A DNA stretch of 64,000 nt. Source: Candidatus Endobugula sp. GTDB lineage: Bacteria; Pseudomonadota; Gammaproteobacteria; Pseudomonadales; Cellvibrionaceae. Within the stretch, counting starts at the first letter, position 1; each line of letters starts with the position of its first letter. Below, in pieces: positions 53,383 to 61,215 of this stretch. The notes under the pieces are model-generated. The model searched no databases and was not told where the DNA came from. It saw nothing but the letters and a program-made list of their open reading frames with translations. Both the position numbers and the translations under genes were made by a program. The DNA lies in contig JAHDEM010000001.1 in NCBI GenBank assembly GCA_020628895.1, positions 144,761 to 208,760 of the forward strand, in the 5' to 3' direction.

Positions 53383-54813
53383 TCAGCACGCTTTATGAAA
53401 AGCGTGCTGTAACATAATCAATTCCTCATAAAACTGTCCAGACAGCGATAAATTTTTCTGATCAGCAACATAGACGCCTTCTTCTGTCATTGACTGAACA
53501 TTAATGTCTACATCCGAGTGTAAACTCTCTTCAGTGACCGGTGTAACAGGAGACCCTAAAGAAAGATTATTTTGCTGTTGATCACTTAGAATCATATCGA
53601 AGTTATCTCGTTCAATATGAGTTTCCTCTTGCATGTTATTGAGTTCAACTGTAGCTAAATGTTCGGGTAAATCATCACCAATAGATTTGGCATAAGTTAA
53701 CAGAGTGTCTTCCGCTAATATGTACATATAAGCAAAAGGGAGCTTTTCTTGTTGGGAACGCACAATACGTCCAAGCACTTGCCGAAAGTATAATTCTGTT
53801 TTAATACGGCTTAGATAGCAGCAAAGCTGCAAACGGGGAATATTGGTGCCTTCACTGATCATACCGATGGCGATAATCCATTGAGAGTCAGAGTGTTCAA
53901 ATTCTTCAATAATACGATGGGCATGATTATCTTCATGGGAGACAACAATCGACGATTGATCTAATTCACTCTTGAGTAATGCTTTAATCCAATAGGCATG
54001 ATGAACGGATGAGGCCACAATTAAACCAGCTGCCTGTGGATTTTGTTGGCGAATAGACTGTAGCTTTTCAACGGATTGTTGCAGCATAAAGGTCACAATC
54101 GACGAGTGGTGTAGTAAGTCACTATAACGAACATCAGTATTCTCGAGTAACTCACCGATACTACCATATTCCTCGGGTTCATCGGCTCTATTAGTATGAC
54201 GAATTTGGTCATTATCAATGGCTACTACTTTAGGGATCCGGCACACGCCATCATGAATAGCTTGCGCGAGGGAATAGATATAATCACATTCGAGTTTACT
54301 GGGATCACCACTATAACGTGCGAGCGCAATCGGTAATTTATCGGAGCGCCATGGCGTACCTGATAACGCTAATGTATAGGCTGCACGTGAACGAATATTC
54401 CGTAGTATTTTCTCTCCCCATACATTTGCCAAATTGATATCGTGACCGCCACAGTGATGAATTTCATCAAAGATAACAAACACACGATATTCTCGAAAAA
54501 CATCCCAAAAACTACCGGATAAAAAGCTTAAACTGTGATAGGTAAGCACTTGCCCTGACGATCCCATCCGACCATTCATACGCTTTTCTGTGATCGCTTC
54601 GAGGTTGTGCTGAAAACTGTTGGTGACACTAATGGATGGCGTGAAGCAAATCACTAAATCAATTTTATCAAGATCAAACAAGCGACTGGCTAGATGTGCG
54701 GCCATCCGTGTTTTGCCAGCACCTGGTGTTGCCATCGCTAGAAAATCGGTCTGACCGAGTTGGTATTTCAGTAGCGCAGTGGTAATGCATTCATCTTGCC
54801 ACAATCTTAACAT
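53383..54813 (-). CDS. SF2 DEAD/DEAH-type helicase
   Basis: 476 residues. Motifs in order: the Q-like start L-R-L-W-Q-D-E-C-I, Walker A A-T-P-G-A-G-K-T (about 28-35), Walker B F-D-E-I-H-H, L-S-G-T-P-W-R, then the second RecA domain with I-G-M-I-S-E-G-T-N-I-P and Q-V-L-G-R-I-V-R-S. No nuclease domain is visible; the last ~90 residues are acidic and unassigned. The domain set resembles helicases of phage-defence or restriction systems. It follows the wHTH gene by 17 bases on the same strand. Confidence 0.85.
   Translation of the reverse strand: MLRLWQDECITTALLKYQLGQTDFLAMATPGAGKTRMAAHLASRLFDLDKIDLVICFTPSISVTNSFQHNLEAITEKRMNGRMGSSGQVLTYHSLSFLSGSFWDVFREYRVFVIFDEIHHCGGHDINLANVWGEKILRNIRSRAAYTLALSGTPWRSDKLPIALARYSGDPSKLECDYIYSLAQAIHDGVCRIPKVVAIDNDQIRHTNRADEPEEYGSIGELLENTDVRYSDLLHHSSIVTFMLQQSVEKLQSIRQQNPQAAGLIVASSVHHAYWIKALLKSELDQSSIVVSHEDNHAHRIIEEFEHSDSQWIIAIGMISEGTNIPRLQLCCYLSRIKTELYFRQVLGRIVRSQQEKLPFAYMYILAEDTLLTYAKSIGDDLPEHLATVELNNMQEETHIERDNFDMILSDQQQNNLSLGSPVTPVTEESLHSDVDINVQSMTEEGVYVADQKNLSLSGQFYEELIMLQHAFHKAC
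53384..53409. repeat. Inverted repeat between cus operon and helicase gene
   Basis: Perfect 11-base arms CAGCACGCTTT (53384-53394) and AAAGCGTGCTG (53399-53409) with a 4-base loop. It is a terminator-like hairpin without a T run and overlaps the 3' codons of the convergent helicase gene. The terminator of island A has a similar GCGCTTT/AAAGCG core. Confidence 0.65.
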
Positions 54814-54830
54814 AGTGTTTCCTTCATTAA

Positions 54831-55361
54831 TTAGCAGGCTACGGTCTCGATCAACTTCTCAATCGCACGAATACGACCTAGCATGCGATAGTTTTCATCA
54901 ACAACCTGCTTAAACTGGGTTGTTGCAACGACCTCTAGCTCTGGATATTGGTCACGAATACGTCGATATTCTTCAATCTCACCCAATTGGCTCAACATGG
55001 TTTGTCGATAAGACTTTAATTCTTCGTGAAGTACACTGTTCTCTGCAGAAGCTGCTACGGGCGTTTTGGGTGTATCATCTAGCATTTTCTGCTGCGGCAT
55101 TGATTGTTGTGCGTAGTACTCAGCAAAATAGGGGCTTTTTTCAAAATAGTGCTTTTTACTTCCGGGTACTGATTTGCGGATTAAAACGCCTCTATTGACA
55201 AGTGTTGTAAATTTTCCATTGATCCAACGGCGTACTGCCGCGGCGTCAAGTTTGCCATCGGTACACTGCTCAATAAATTGGTCCCTAATCTCGGTGACAC
55301 GAATACGTGCTGATTGGGATTGATGCAATACCGTTAAAAGGATTCGATCTTTATTTTTCAT
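54831..55361 (-). CDS. Hypothetical winged-helix/coiled-coil protein
   Basis: 176 residues, family not recognised. The first ~70 residues look like a winged-helix DNA-binding fold (R-W-I-N-G-K-F-T-T-L-V-N-R-G-V-L-I-R-K). Residues 110-170 form a coiled coil. It is upstream of the helicase in the same operon and divergent from an XRE regulator. It is probably the DNA-recognition or adaptor part of a helicase complex (inference). Confidence 0.6.
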   Translation of the reverse strand: MKNKDRILLTVLHQSQSARIRVTEIRDQFIEQCTDGKLDAAAVRRWINGKFTTLVNRGVLIRKSVPGSKKHYFEKSPYFAEYYAQQSMPQQKMLDDTPKTPVAASAENSVLHEELKSYRQTMLSQLGEIEEYRRIRDQYPELEVVATTQFKQVVDENYRMLGRIRAIEKLIETVAC

Positions 55362-55417
55362 GAGTTGATTCTTGCGCCAAAAAAAGAGGATTATAGTCCG
55401 TGGTCTTTAAATCCTCA

Positions 55418-55456
55418 ATCCCGACAATGAAAGGATTGTCATTAATCGGTTGGGAT
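55418..55456. promoter_or_regulatory. Palindromic operator between helicase operon and XRE gene
   Basis: Nested dyads GACAAT (55423-55428) / ATTGTC (55435-55440) and ATCCC (55418-55422) / GGGAT (55452-55456), the last just before the XRE start at 55459. The layout resembles C-boxes of restriction-modification controller proteins and suggests autoregulation. Confidence 0.5.
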
Positions 55457-55458
55457 AA

Positions 55459-55686
55459 ATGGAAAACCTTGAGGTATGTTTCGGTCAAAATGTGCGTAAG
55501 GCTCGGAGAAAACAGCGTATTTCTCAAGAGAACCTTGCATTAATTGCCGGCATCGATCGCAGTTATATGAGTAGGATAGAGCGAGGGATTGTCAGTATTA
55601 CCTTGCAGAAAGCCTATGTGATCGCCCAAGCCTTAGAATGCGATATAAAAGACTTGTTGCCGACAATGGCACAACTGAAGGGCTAG
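55459..55686 (+). CDS. XRE-family HTH regulator, controller-protein-like
   Basis: 75 residues consisting almost only of a Cro/C1 helix-turn-helix: I-S-Q-E-N-L-A-L-I-A-G-I-D-R-S-Y-M-S-R-I-E-R-G. Size and sequence resemble C proteins of restriction-modification systems. It is divergent from the wHTH-helicase operon over a palindromic region, so it probably times or represses that operon. Convergent with the GDCCVxC gene, two bases apart. Confidence 0.82.
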   Translation: MENLEVCFGQNVRKARRKQRISQENLALIAGIDRSYMSRIERGIVSITLQKAYVIAQALECDIKDLLPTMAQLKG

Positions 55687-55688
55687 TA

Positions 55689-55913
55689 TCAACAACAGCT
55701 ATTTTTATTGTCTGGTGCTAACTGAATAGGAGGACAGGGAACAGTGCCATAGGAGCAATAAACACAGCAATCACCCGCTTTAGGGCTAATAACTTCGCTA
55801 CATTCTGTGCACTCATAAAACCATTGGCATGCATCCGTCGGCATCGTTTCCTGTTTCGAGAACCCACAATTAGGGCAAGTAATGGTAGATTCTAACTGAT
55901 ATTCTGCATTCAT
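55689..55913 (-). CDS. GDCCVxC-domain protein of mer locus
   Basis: 74 residues with nine Cys. The segment A-G-D-C-C-V-Y-C-S-Y-G-T-V-P-C-P-P identifies the GDCCVxC family found with mercury genes. An N-terminal zinc-ribbon-like C-P-N-C and C-T-E-C are also present. It probably binds Hg2+ or Zn2+ in the cytoplasm. It follows merP by two bases as the last gene of this operon. Confidence 0.85.
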   Translation of the reverse strand: MNAEYQLESTITCPNCGFSKQETMPTDACQWFYECTECSEVISPKAGDCCVYCSYGTVPCPPIQLAPDNKNSCC

Positions 55914-55915
55914 GA

Positions 55916-56200
55916 TTATTGGTCTTTTCGAGTTGAAGGATAGCCCGTATTTTTTGTCGCTAGTGTTAAGTTTTCTAGCGTAACCTTCTCATCATCATAA
56001 GTGACTACAGCCTCCTTATTTTCTAAGCTAGTTTCTACAGTTTTAACGCCATTCACCGCTTCTAATGATTTCTGAACAGTGATAGGGCAAACAGGGCAAT
56101 TCATGTCAGGAACAGAGAGGGTAACGCGCTGTATGTCTGCCCACGATGGAGATGTGAAACTGATAGTAGATAAAATAAATACGGAAAAAATACGTTTCAT
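55916..56200 (-). CDS. merP: Periplasmic mercury-binding protein MerP
   Basis: 94 residues from the ATG at 56200 (AGAGG Shine-Dalgarno); a longer frame reaching 56275 only overlaps merT. A signal peptide ends near W-A-D. The HMA domain has the ligand pair D-M-N-C-P-V-C (Cys35, Cys38). It passes Hg2+ to MerT. The gene lies eight bases after merT. Confidence 0.92.
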   Translation of the reverse strand: MKRIFSVFILSTISFTSPSWADIQRVTLSVPDMNCPVCPITVQKSLEAVNGVKTVETSLENKEAVVTYDDEKVTLENLTLATKNTGYPSTRKDQ

Positions 56201-56208
56201 AATGACCT

Positions 56209-56562
56209 CTAGAAAAACCATAGTACCCAATAGGGGCTCAAAATTAATATGATAGATATGACCAACAACCCCCAAAATATGAGGCGATAATAGCGGCGGG
56301 TTTCAGGAATGGCACAAACACTTCCTTCTTTACACTGTGAGATCGGGCGATAAAGCTGCCAGCCGATATAGAGGTATAAGATAGCAAAAACACCAATAAA
56401 GTAGGGACGTACTGCATCAAATGCAGTTAACGTGCTAATCCAGGACCCAGTAACACCAAGAACCAATAATAGTAATGGTCCGATACAGCAGACACTTGCA
56501 CCAATTGCAGCAAATATACCGCCACCTAAAAGCCAGTTAGGCGAGCTTCTTTTCATAATCAT
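56209..56562 (-). CDS. merT: Mercuric transport protein MerT
   Basis: 117 residues, three membrane helices. The Cys pair V-C-C-I-G-P (Cys25, Cys26) in helix 1 and a second pair in the C-K-E-G-S-V-C loop are as expected. It imports Hg2+ from MerP into the cytoplasm, normally for reduction by MerA, which is absent from this window. It is the first gene after the mer promoter. Confidence 0.94.
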   Translation of the reverse strand: MIMKRSSPNWLLGGGIFAAIGASVCCIGPLLLLVLGVTGSWISTLTAFDAVRPYFIGVFAILYLYIGWQLYRPISQCKEGSVCAIPETRRYYRLIFWGLLVISIILILSPYWVLWFF

Positions 56563-56577
56563 GACCTCTGCTTATGA

Positions 56578-56608
56578 GTATAAGTGCCGTACCCAAGTAC
56601 GGAGTCAA
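56578..56608 (-). promoter_or_regulatory. mer operon promoter/operator
   Basis: On the minus strand: TTGACT (56608-56603), a 19-base spacer CCGTACTTGGGTACGGCAC and TTATAC (56583-56578). The dyad CCGTAC-N4-GTACGG is the classical MerR binding site of Tn21/Tn501-type mer operons. It lies between merR and merT, both of which read leftward. Confidence 0.93.
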
Positions 56609-56620
56609 CTAACACGGCAT

Positions 56621-57007
56621 TTAATTCGTAATTAATGACTCAATTAAAGGGCAGTGGTTTCCATCAATATTCGAGTGGCATGCTTGAAGTAACTGTTTTA
56701 AGCTGTGTTCCAGTTGTTTTAGGTCGCTAATTTTTGTTTGAATGCTTTGCAGCTTATTTTCTGCTAATTGCTGGATATCTTGACAACTGTCAGTATTGAG
56801 CTGGATAAGAGTATTAATTTCGTTCAGTGTGAATCCTAGTGTTTGTGCACGTTTGATAAATAATAGTGCCGTGAGTGTTGACTCTGGGTATTGACGGTAG
56901 CCTTGGGTCGGTTTCTGCGGCTGAGTAATAAGTTGTTGCCGCTCATAGTAACGTACCGTTTCTACGGTTACATCTGCTGCTTTAGCGAGTTGGCTAATAG
57001 TGTACAT
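56621..57007 (-). CDS. merR: Mercury-responsive regulator MerR
   Basis: 128 residues. The helix-turn-helix begins Y-T-I-S-Q-L-A-K-A-A-D-V-T-V-E-T-V-R-Y-Y-E-R. All three Hg2+ ligands are present: the Cys in D-S-C-Q-D, and A-C-H-S-N-I-D-G-N-H-C-P-L-I with C-x8-C spacing, 35 residues after the first. It should repress and, with Hg2+, activate the promoter at 56578. It is transcribed in the same direction as merTP instead of divergently. Confidence 0.93.
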   Translation of the reverse strand: MYTISQLAKAADVTVETVRYYERQQLITQPQKPTQGYRQYPESTLTALLFIKRAQTLGFTLNEINTLIQLNTDSCQDIQQLAENKLQSIQTKISDLKQLEHSLKQLLQACHSNIDGNHCPLIESLITN

Positions 57008-57021
57008 ATATCATGATTCCA

Positions 57022-57999
57022 TTAAATATCGTCGTTATGGTCAAAAAATTGTTCCATCTTTTCAAATAATACTAGTGCTGCGTTGTCAGTAAATTGCTGG
57101 CCTTCTTCAATGTATTCATGGACGGTAGCATCATTTTTCCAGCCGCCTTGTTTTTTGATAAGTCCAAAATCAACTTTTTCTCGAGCGGCAGACGTGGATA
57201 ATCCTCGGCGAAAGCTATGGCTACTCAACAGAGGAATAAAATCAAACCCACTTTCACTGCCTAATAGTTTAAGTATTTGATTAATAGAGCCTGGATTAAG
57301 CGGCTTTTCACCCAACTGATCCCAGCGATTAATCGATCGAAAAATGGGCCCTTTGGTGATAGCAGAAAGTTCCAACCAGTTTATAAGAGCTCTTACTGGG
57401 CAAATAGTTTCTCGTTCTGTTGACGGAATGGCACGTATGATACCTTCGCCTTCTTGGTCTGTTTTTGAGCGTGCTAATGTGATCACAACACCATCAGAGT
57501 GCCATTCAATGTCCTCGTATTGAATAGCAGCCAACTCGCTACGCCTAAAAGCCCCAAAAAAGGCGATTAGGATTAAGGCAACATCACGTGCTTTCTTTTG
57601 TGAATCCGGCTTTGCCTGTAATGTTTTAATGAGTGTCGCAATATGCTCTAAACGTAGGGCTTTCGCTTTTTGCTTGGGCTTACCGTGCTGACGTTGAATA
57701 CCTTTCATGGTCTTTTTGACCAATAAGCTCTGAGTGGGGTCGTTGAATCCTTGCGAGGCATGCCACTGACTGAGCGCTGATAAATGCAGTGATAGGCTCC
57801 TAGGGTTTAGTGTTTGTGCATTTTTAGTGAGATAAGTCAGGATGTGCTCTTCAGAGCAGGGGAGTTTTAACCCCCACTGCTGTACACGACGTACCGCCGA
57901 TTGATAAGTTTTACGAGTATTTTCCGAGGTTGCTGCCGTAATGTAGTGTTGCGGCGTAGCTCGTTTTATTTCATTCGCGGTGGTGCGTATTTCTCTCAT
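57022..57999 (-). CDS. tnpS: Tyrosine recombinase, TnpS-like cointegrate resolvase
   Basis: 325 residues, the size of TnpS of Tn4651. The catalytic residues appear in A-F-R-R-S-E-L (Arg I), H-S-F-R-R-G (His-x-x-Arg), G-G-W-K and V-H-E-Y-I-E-E-G (Tyr nucleophile). It is divergent from a coiled-coil KfrA-type gene across a palindrome-rich region, the diagnostic tnpS-res-tnpT layout. Its task would be resolving cointegrates formed by TnpA. The start is ATG at 57999. Confidence 0.82.
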   Translation of the reverse strand: MREIRTTANEIKRATPQHYITAATSENTRKTYQSAVRRVQQWGLKLPCSEEHILTYLTKNAQTLNPRSLSLHLSALSQWHASQGFNDPTQSLLVKKTMKGIQRQHGKPKQKAKALRLEHIATLIKTLQAKPDSQKKARDVALILIAFFGAFRRSELAAIQYEDIEWHSDGVVITLARSKTDQEGEGIIRAIPSTERETICPVRALINWLELSAITKGPIFRSINRWDQLGEKPLNPGSINQILKLLGSESGFDFIPLLSSHSFRRGLSTSAAREKVDFGLIKKQGGWKNDATVHEYIEEGQQFTDNAALVLFEKMEQFFDHNDDI

Positions 58000-58184
58000 T
58001 ATTGCTTGTCAGCCTATTTCCAGTGTTTTGTATCGTCTTACATTTGCCTAATCGTTTTTCCATTATATAACATACGATAATATTGATTATAGTAAGTTAT
58101 ATAGACTAATTAATAAACAAATAAATATTGACAATATTATGTAATATTACATAATACGTATTACATTATGAAATATAACGAGTA
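58000..58184. other. res-like recombination site between tnpS and tnpT
   Basis: AT-rich, with ordered repeats. A 12-base inverted pair TATATAACATAC (58064-58075) and GTAAGTTATATA (58092-58103), one mismatch, spaced by 16 bases, looks like a recombinase core site. Right of it is a 22-base perfect palindrome centred on TGTAATATTACA (58135-58156), then TAATACGTATTA (58152-58163) and a further TATTACATTATG. The repeated ATTACATWAT half-site is a likely TnpT binding element. Promoters for both genes should also lie here. Confidence 0.7.
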
Positions 58185-59216
58185 ATGATTATGGCCAGAG
58201 CAGGCGTTACTTATACTGAAGTTGCTAAAGCAGCGGAAACATTAAAGCAGCAGGGCCAAGACCCAACGATTGAGCGTGTGCGCGGACTTTTAGGAACGGG
58301 TAGTAACAGCACGCTAAATAAGCATTTAAAGCAATGGAAAAACACACATCTTGAAGAAGGAAGCATCTCTGGCTTACCGGATGATTTGCTAAGAACGGTG
58401 AAGTCGCTTCATGAAAGCATTCAAGGTAATGCCGAGCTAAAGATTGAAGAAGTTACAAGAGAACTTAACGCTGTTATTGATGACCTTAGAGCTAAGCTTA
58501 CAGCGGCTCAAGAACAGAATAATAGACTTACCCATAACAATGAGCAGTTAACTCAACAAAGCGAAGAGTTAAGCAATCAATTAGAAATTGCCAATAAAGA
58601 CAACCTTACTTATCAGCTAAAACAAGAACAGCTAGAGCAAAATGTTACTCGTTTAACATCGGAATTAGCTGAGGAAAAAGGGAGCGCCAAACAACTACAG
58701 GCACATATTGAGCACTATCAAGAAAAAACAGCTGAGGATCGCCAGCAAGAAAGAAATCAACATCAATTAGCACAGCAACAGTCGCAGAATTATATTAATC
58801 AATTAACAGTTCAAGTCAACGAATTAACTAAGCAAATCTCAGTATTGCGCTCGCAAGAGGAAGAGAGTAGCACTGCTATCTCTAATTTAGAAAAAGAAAA
58901 AGTTGTATTGGCACAAAGACTTAATGAAGAAACCAATAAAAATGAAAATTTAAATGCCAATTTGACACTTAAAACTTCAGAAATTGAAAAACTGATAGAA
59001 ACAAAACAAAAATTGCAGGATGATTATAGATCAGCGTTTGCTGAAAAATCAGTCGCTGAAAAAGCAGTTGAACATCTATCAGTTACTCTTCAAAAAACTG
59101 AGTCTGACCTTGATGATGCGAAAGAACGCTTGCTGTTAGTAAGTGAAGAAAACAAACTCGTCATACAACAAAAAGCAGAAATGCAAGGTCAATTAAACCA
59201 GTTACAGAATTCGTGA
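58185..59216 (+). CDS. tnpT: KfrA-type DNA-binding coiled-coil protein, TnpT-like
   Basis: 343 residues. The first ~75 are a KfrA_N DNA-binding domain (V-A-K-A-A-E-T-L-K-Q-Q-G with T-I-E-R-V-R-G-L-L-G-T-G-S-N-S-T), the remainder a continuous coiled coil rich in Gln, Glu and Lys. TnpT of Tn4651 has this architecture and assists TnpS by binding the res site. The divergent tnpS-like gene makes this reading the best. A plasmid-type KfrA is the alternative. Confidence 0.78.
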   Translation: MIMARAGVTYTEVAKAAETLKQQGQDPTIERVRGLLGTGSNSTLNKHLKQWKNTHLEEGSISGLPDDLLRTVKSLHESIQGNAELKIEEVTRELNAVIDDLRAKLTAAQEQNNRLTHNNEQLTQQSEELSNQLEIANKDNLTYQLKQEQLEQNVTRLTSELAEEKGSAKQLQAHIEHYQEKTAEDRQQERNQHQLAQQQSQNYINQLTVQVNELTKQISVLRSQEEESSTAISNLEKEKVVLAQRLNEETNKNENLNANLTLKTSEIEKLIETKQKLQDDYRSAFAEKSVAEKAVEHLSVTLQKTESDLDDAKERLLLVSEENKLVIQQKAEMQGQLNQLQNS

Positions 59217-59240
59217 TAATGATTATTAGAGGGTAGTGAT

Positions 59241-59984
59241 ATGGCAACTAATAGTAAGATTGAATGGACAGAACAAACATGGAATCCTGTAACCGGTTGT
59301 ACAAAAGTATCGCCTGGTTGTAAGTATTGTTATGCTGAAGTTATGGCAAAACGTTTACAAGCAATGGAGGCGCCTGGATATGAGAATGGTTTTAGTCAAA
59401 TTAGCTTAATGTACGATCGATTAGATCAGCCTAAGCGACGTAAAAAACCAACAATATACTTTGTAAACTCCATGAGTGATTTGTTTCATGAAAGCGTGCC
59501 TGATGATTTTATTGACTTAGTCTTTGATACGATTTGGCAAACACCACGACACTCGTATCAGATACTCACAAAACGCTCTAAGCGCATGAGAGATTACTTT
59601 AAAAAGCGTTTGGTACCAGATAATGCATGGCTAGGGGTTTCGGTAGAAGATAAAGAGTATGGGGTACCAAGAATTGCAGACCTGCAAAACATTAATGCAA
59701 AAACTCGCTTCTTATCAGTCGAGCCACTTTTAGAAAAACTAGGGCGTATTCCATTAAAAGGCATTCATTGGGTGATTGTTGGTGGTGAGTCTGGTGTAAA
59801 AGCACGCCCAATGCGGGAAGAGTGGGTATTATCATTACGTGACCAATGTCGTCGCTATGAAATTGATTTCTTCTTTAAACAGTGGGGCAGCTGGGGTAAA
59901 GATGGAATCAAAAGAAATAAGTCTGCGAATGGTCGACAACTAGAGGGGCAAACATGGGATATGATACCAGCGATTGCCGTTTAA
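59241..59984 (+). CDS. DUF5131 (phage Gp37/Gp68) three-Cys-motif protein
   Basis: 247 residues. The Cys motif C-x6-C-x2-C (Cys20, 27, 30) within C-T-K-V-S-P-G-C-K-Y-C-Y-A-E resembles radical-SAM-like metal sites. Y-F-V-N-S-M-S-D-L-F-H, I-L-T-K-R-S-K-R and G-G-E-S-G are family segments of phage Gp37/Gp68 (DUF5131). The biochemical activity is unknown. It is followed after 20 bases by its usual partner, TcmP. Confidence 0.85.
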   Translation: MATNSKIEWTEQTWNPVTGCTKVSPGCKYCYAEVMAKRLQAMEAPGYENGFSQISLMYDRLDQPKRRKKPTIYFVNSMSDLFHESVPDDFIDLVFDTIWQTPRHSYQILTKRSKRMRDYFKKRLVPDNAWLGVSVEDKEYGVPRIADLQNINAKTRFLSVEPLLEKLGRIPLKGIHWVIVGGESGVKARPMREEWVLSLRDQCRRYEIDFFFKQWGSWGKDGIKRNKSANGRQLEGQTWDMIPAIAV

Positions 59985-60004
59985 AATAACGAGAGGGATT
60001 ATCA

Positions 60005-61180
60005 TTGGCAATTCCAGAACATTATATTGGTAGAGAGCAAGCACTTGTAAAGCATACGATATTAAAAGATTATATACTACGTTTATTTATGATTATTGGG
60101 CAATCAGGTGAAGCTACAATCAATTTTGTTGATTGTTTTGCTGGCCCGTGGTGCGAAGGAGATGCCGATCTAAAAGATACCTCTATCGGTATTTCTATCA
60201 ACGAAATCAACAAGGCTATCAATACTCTCAAAAAGAATAATAAAAGTGTTAAATTTAGGGCACTTTATATAGAAAAAGATGATGAAGCTTTCAAAAAACT
60301 GAATGCTTTCATTTCTAAATCATCACATCAGCAACTTGACGCTTCTTGTGTACAAGGCGATTACACCCAAAAAATAGATGAAATTGTTAGCTGGGCCGGA
60401 GATTATTTTACATTTTTCTTCATTGACCCCAAGGGATGGAAAGATGTTGTTAGCCCTGAGGTTTTACGCCCGCTATTACAAATCAAAAAATCCGAATTTT
60501 TAATCAATCTTATGTATGACTTCGCCAATCGAGCTGCCAGTATGAGTAAGCATATAGAAGATATTGAATCTCTAGTCGGTGAGAGAATTCATCTAACAGG
60601 TGAAGAGACATCTGATGTTCGTCAAAATATTTTTCTTAGTACATATTGTAAAAATATTAAATCAATCTATCAAACGGATAAGGCCAACAAAGTTCGTGCC
60701 TCTTATTTACCAATATATAGGCCTGGAAGTGAAAAAGTCCTTTATTTTTTAGTGTATTTTACTTCGCACCCAACAGGAATTAAAACGTTTAAAGAAACAT
60801 CTGAAAAAATGCTCTATGTTCAGCGAGTAACACAACAAGAAGTGAGACTAAAGAAGCAAGAAGAACAAAGAGGAACTGGAGATTTGTTTGGTTGCGATGA
60901 ATCACTAGAATTAACATCTGAAAAAAATAATAAGTACCAAGCTAAATATTATTTAGAAGATAAGCTTTCAGATGCTGAAGATATACTCATAGATATTGAC
61001 TGCTGGGCAGACTTTTTAGAGGAAAGTGGCTTATACCCAACTGATTTTCAACTTGCAATAAAAGAGTTATATCAGCAGGGCAGTGTTGTTAATATAGACT
61101 CTGATGTTAGCAGACGCAGAACACAATTTATTCAACCCAAATGGAAAAGCAAAAGTGAGCGTTGGAAAAAAATAAAATAG
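60005..61180 (+). CDS. tcmP: Three-Cys-motif partner protein TcmP
   Basis: 391 residues. N-terminal segment I-N-F-V-D-C-F-A-G-P-W and the F-F-F-I-D-P-K-G-W motif are typical of TcmP, which has a methyltransferase-like look; activity is undefined. It pairs with the DUF5131 gene, a conserved two-gene unit spread on mobile elements. The start is TTG at 60005 with GAGAGGG upstream. A fragment of the 3' end of a second tcmP is at 62557. Confidence 0.87.
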   Translation: MAIPEHYIGREQALVKHTILKDYILRLFMIIGQSGEATINFVDCFAGPWCEGDADLKDTSIGISINEINKAINTLKKNNKSVKFRALYIEKDDEAFKKLNAFISKSSHQQLDASCVQGDYTQKIDEIVSWAGDYFTFFFIDPKGWKDVVSPEVLRPLLQIKKSEFLINLMYDFANRAASMSKHIEDIESLVGERIHLTGEETSDVRQNIFLSTYCKNIKSIYQTDKANKVRASYLPIYRPGSEKVLYFLVYFTSHPTGIKTFKETSEKMLYVQRVTQQEVRLKKQEEQRGTGDLFGCDESLELTSEKNNKYQAKYYLEDKLSDAEDILIDIDCWADFLEESGLYPTDFQLAIKELYQQGSVVNIDSDVSRRRTQFIQPKWKSKSERWKKIK

Positions 61181-61215
61181 CTTTTCCAAAGACAATGTCT
61201 TATCACCAGAAACAC

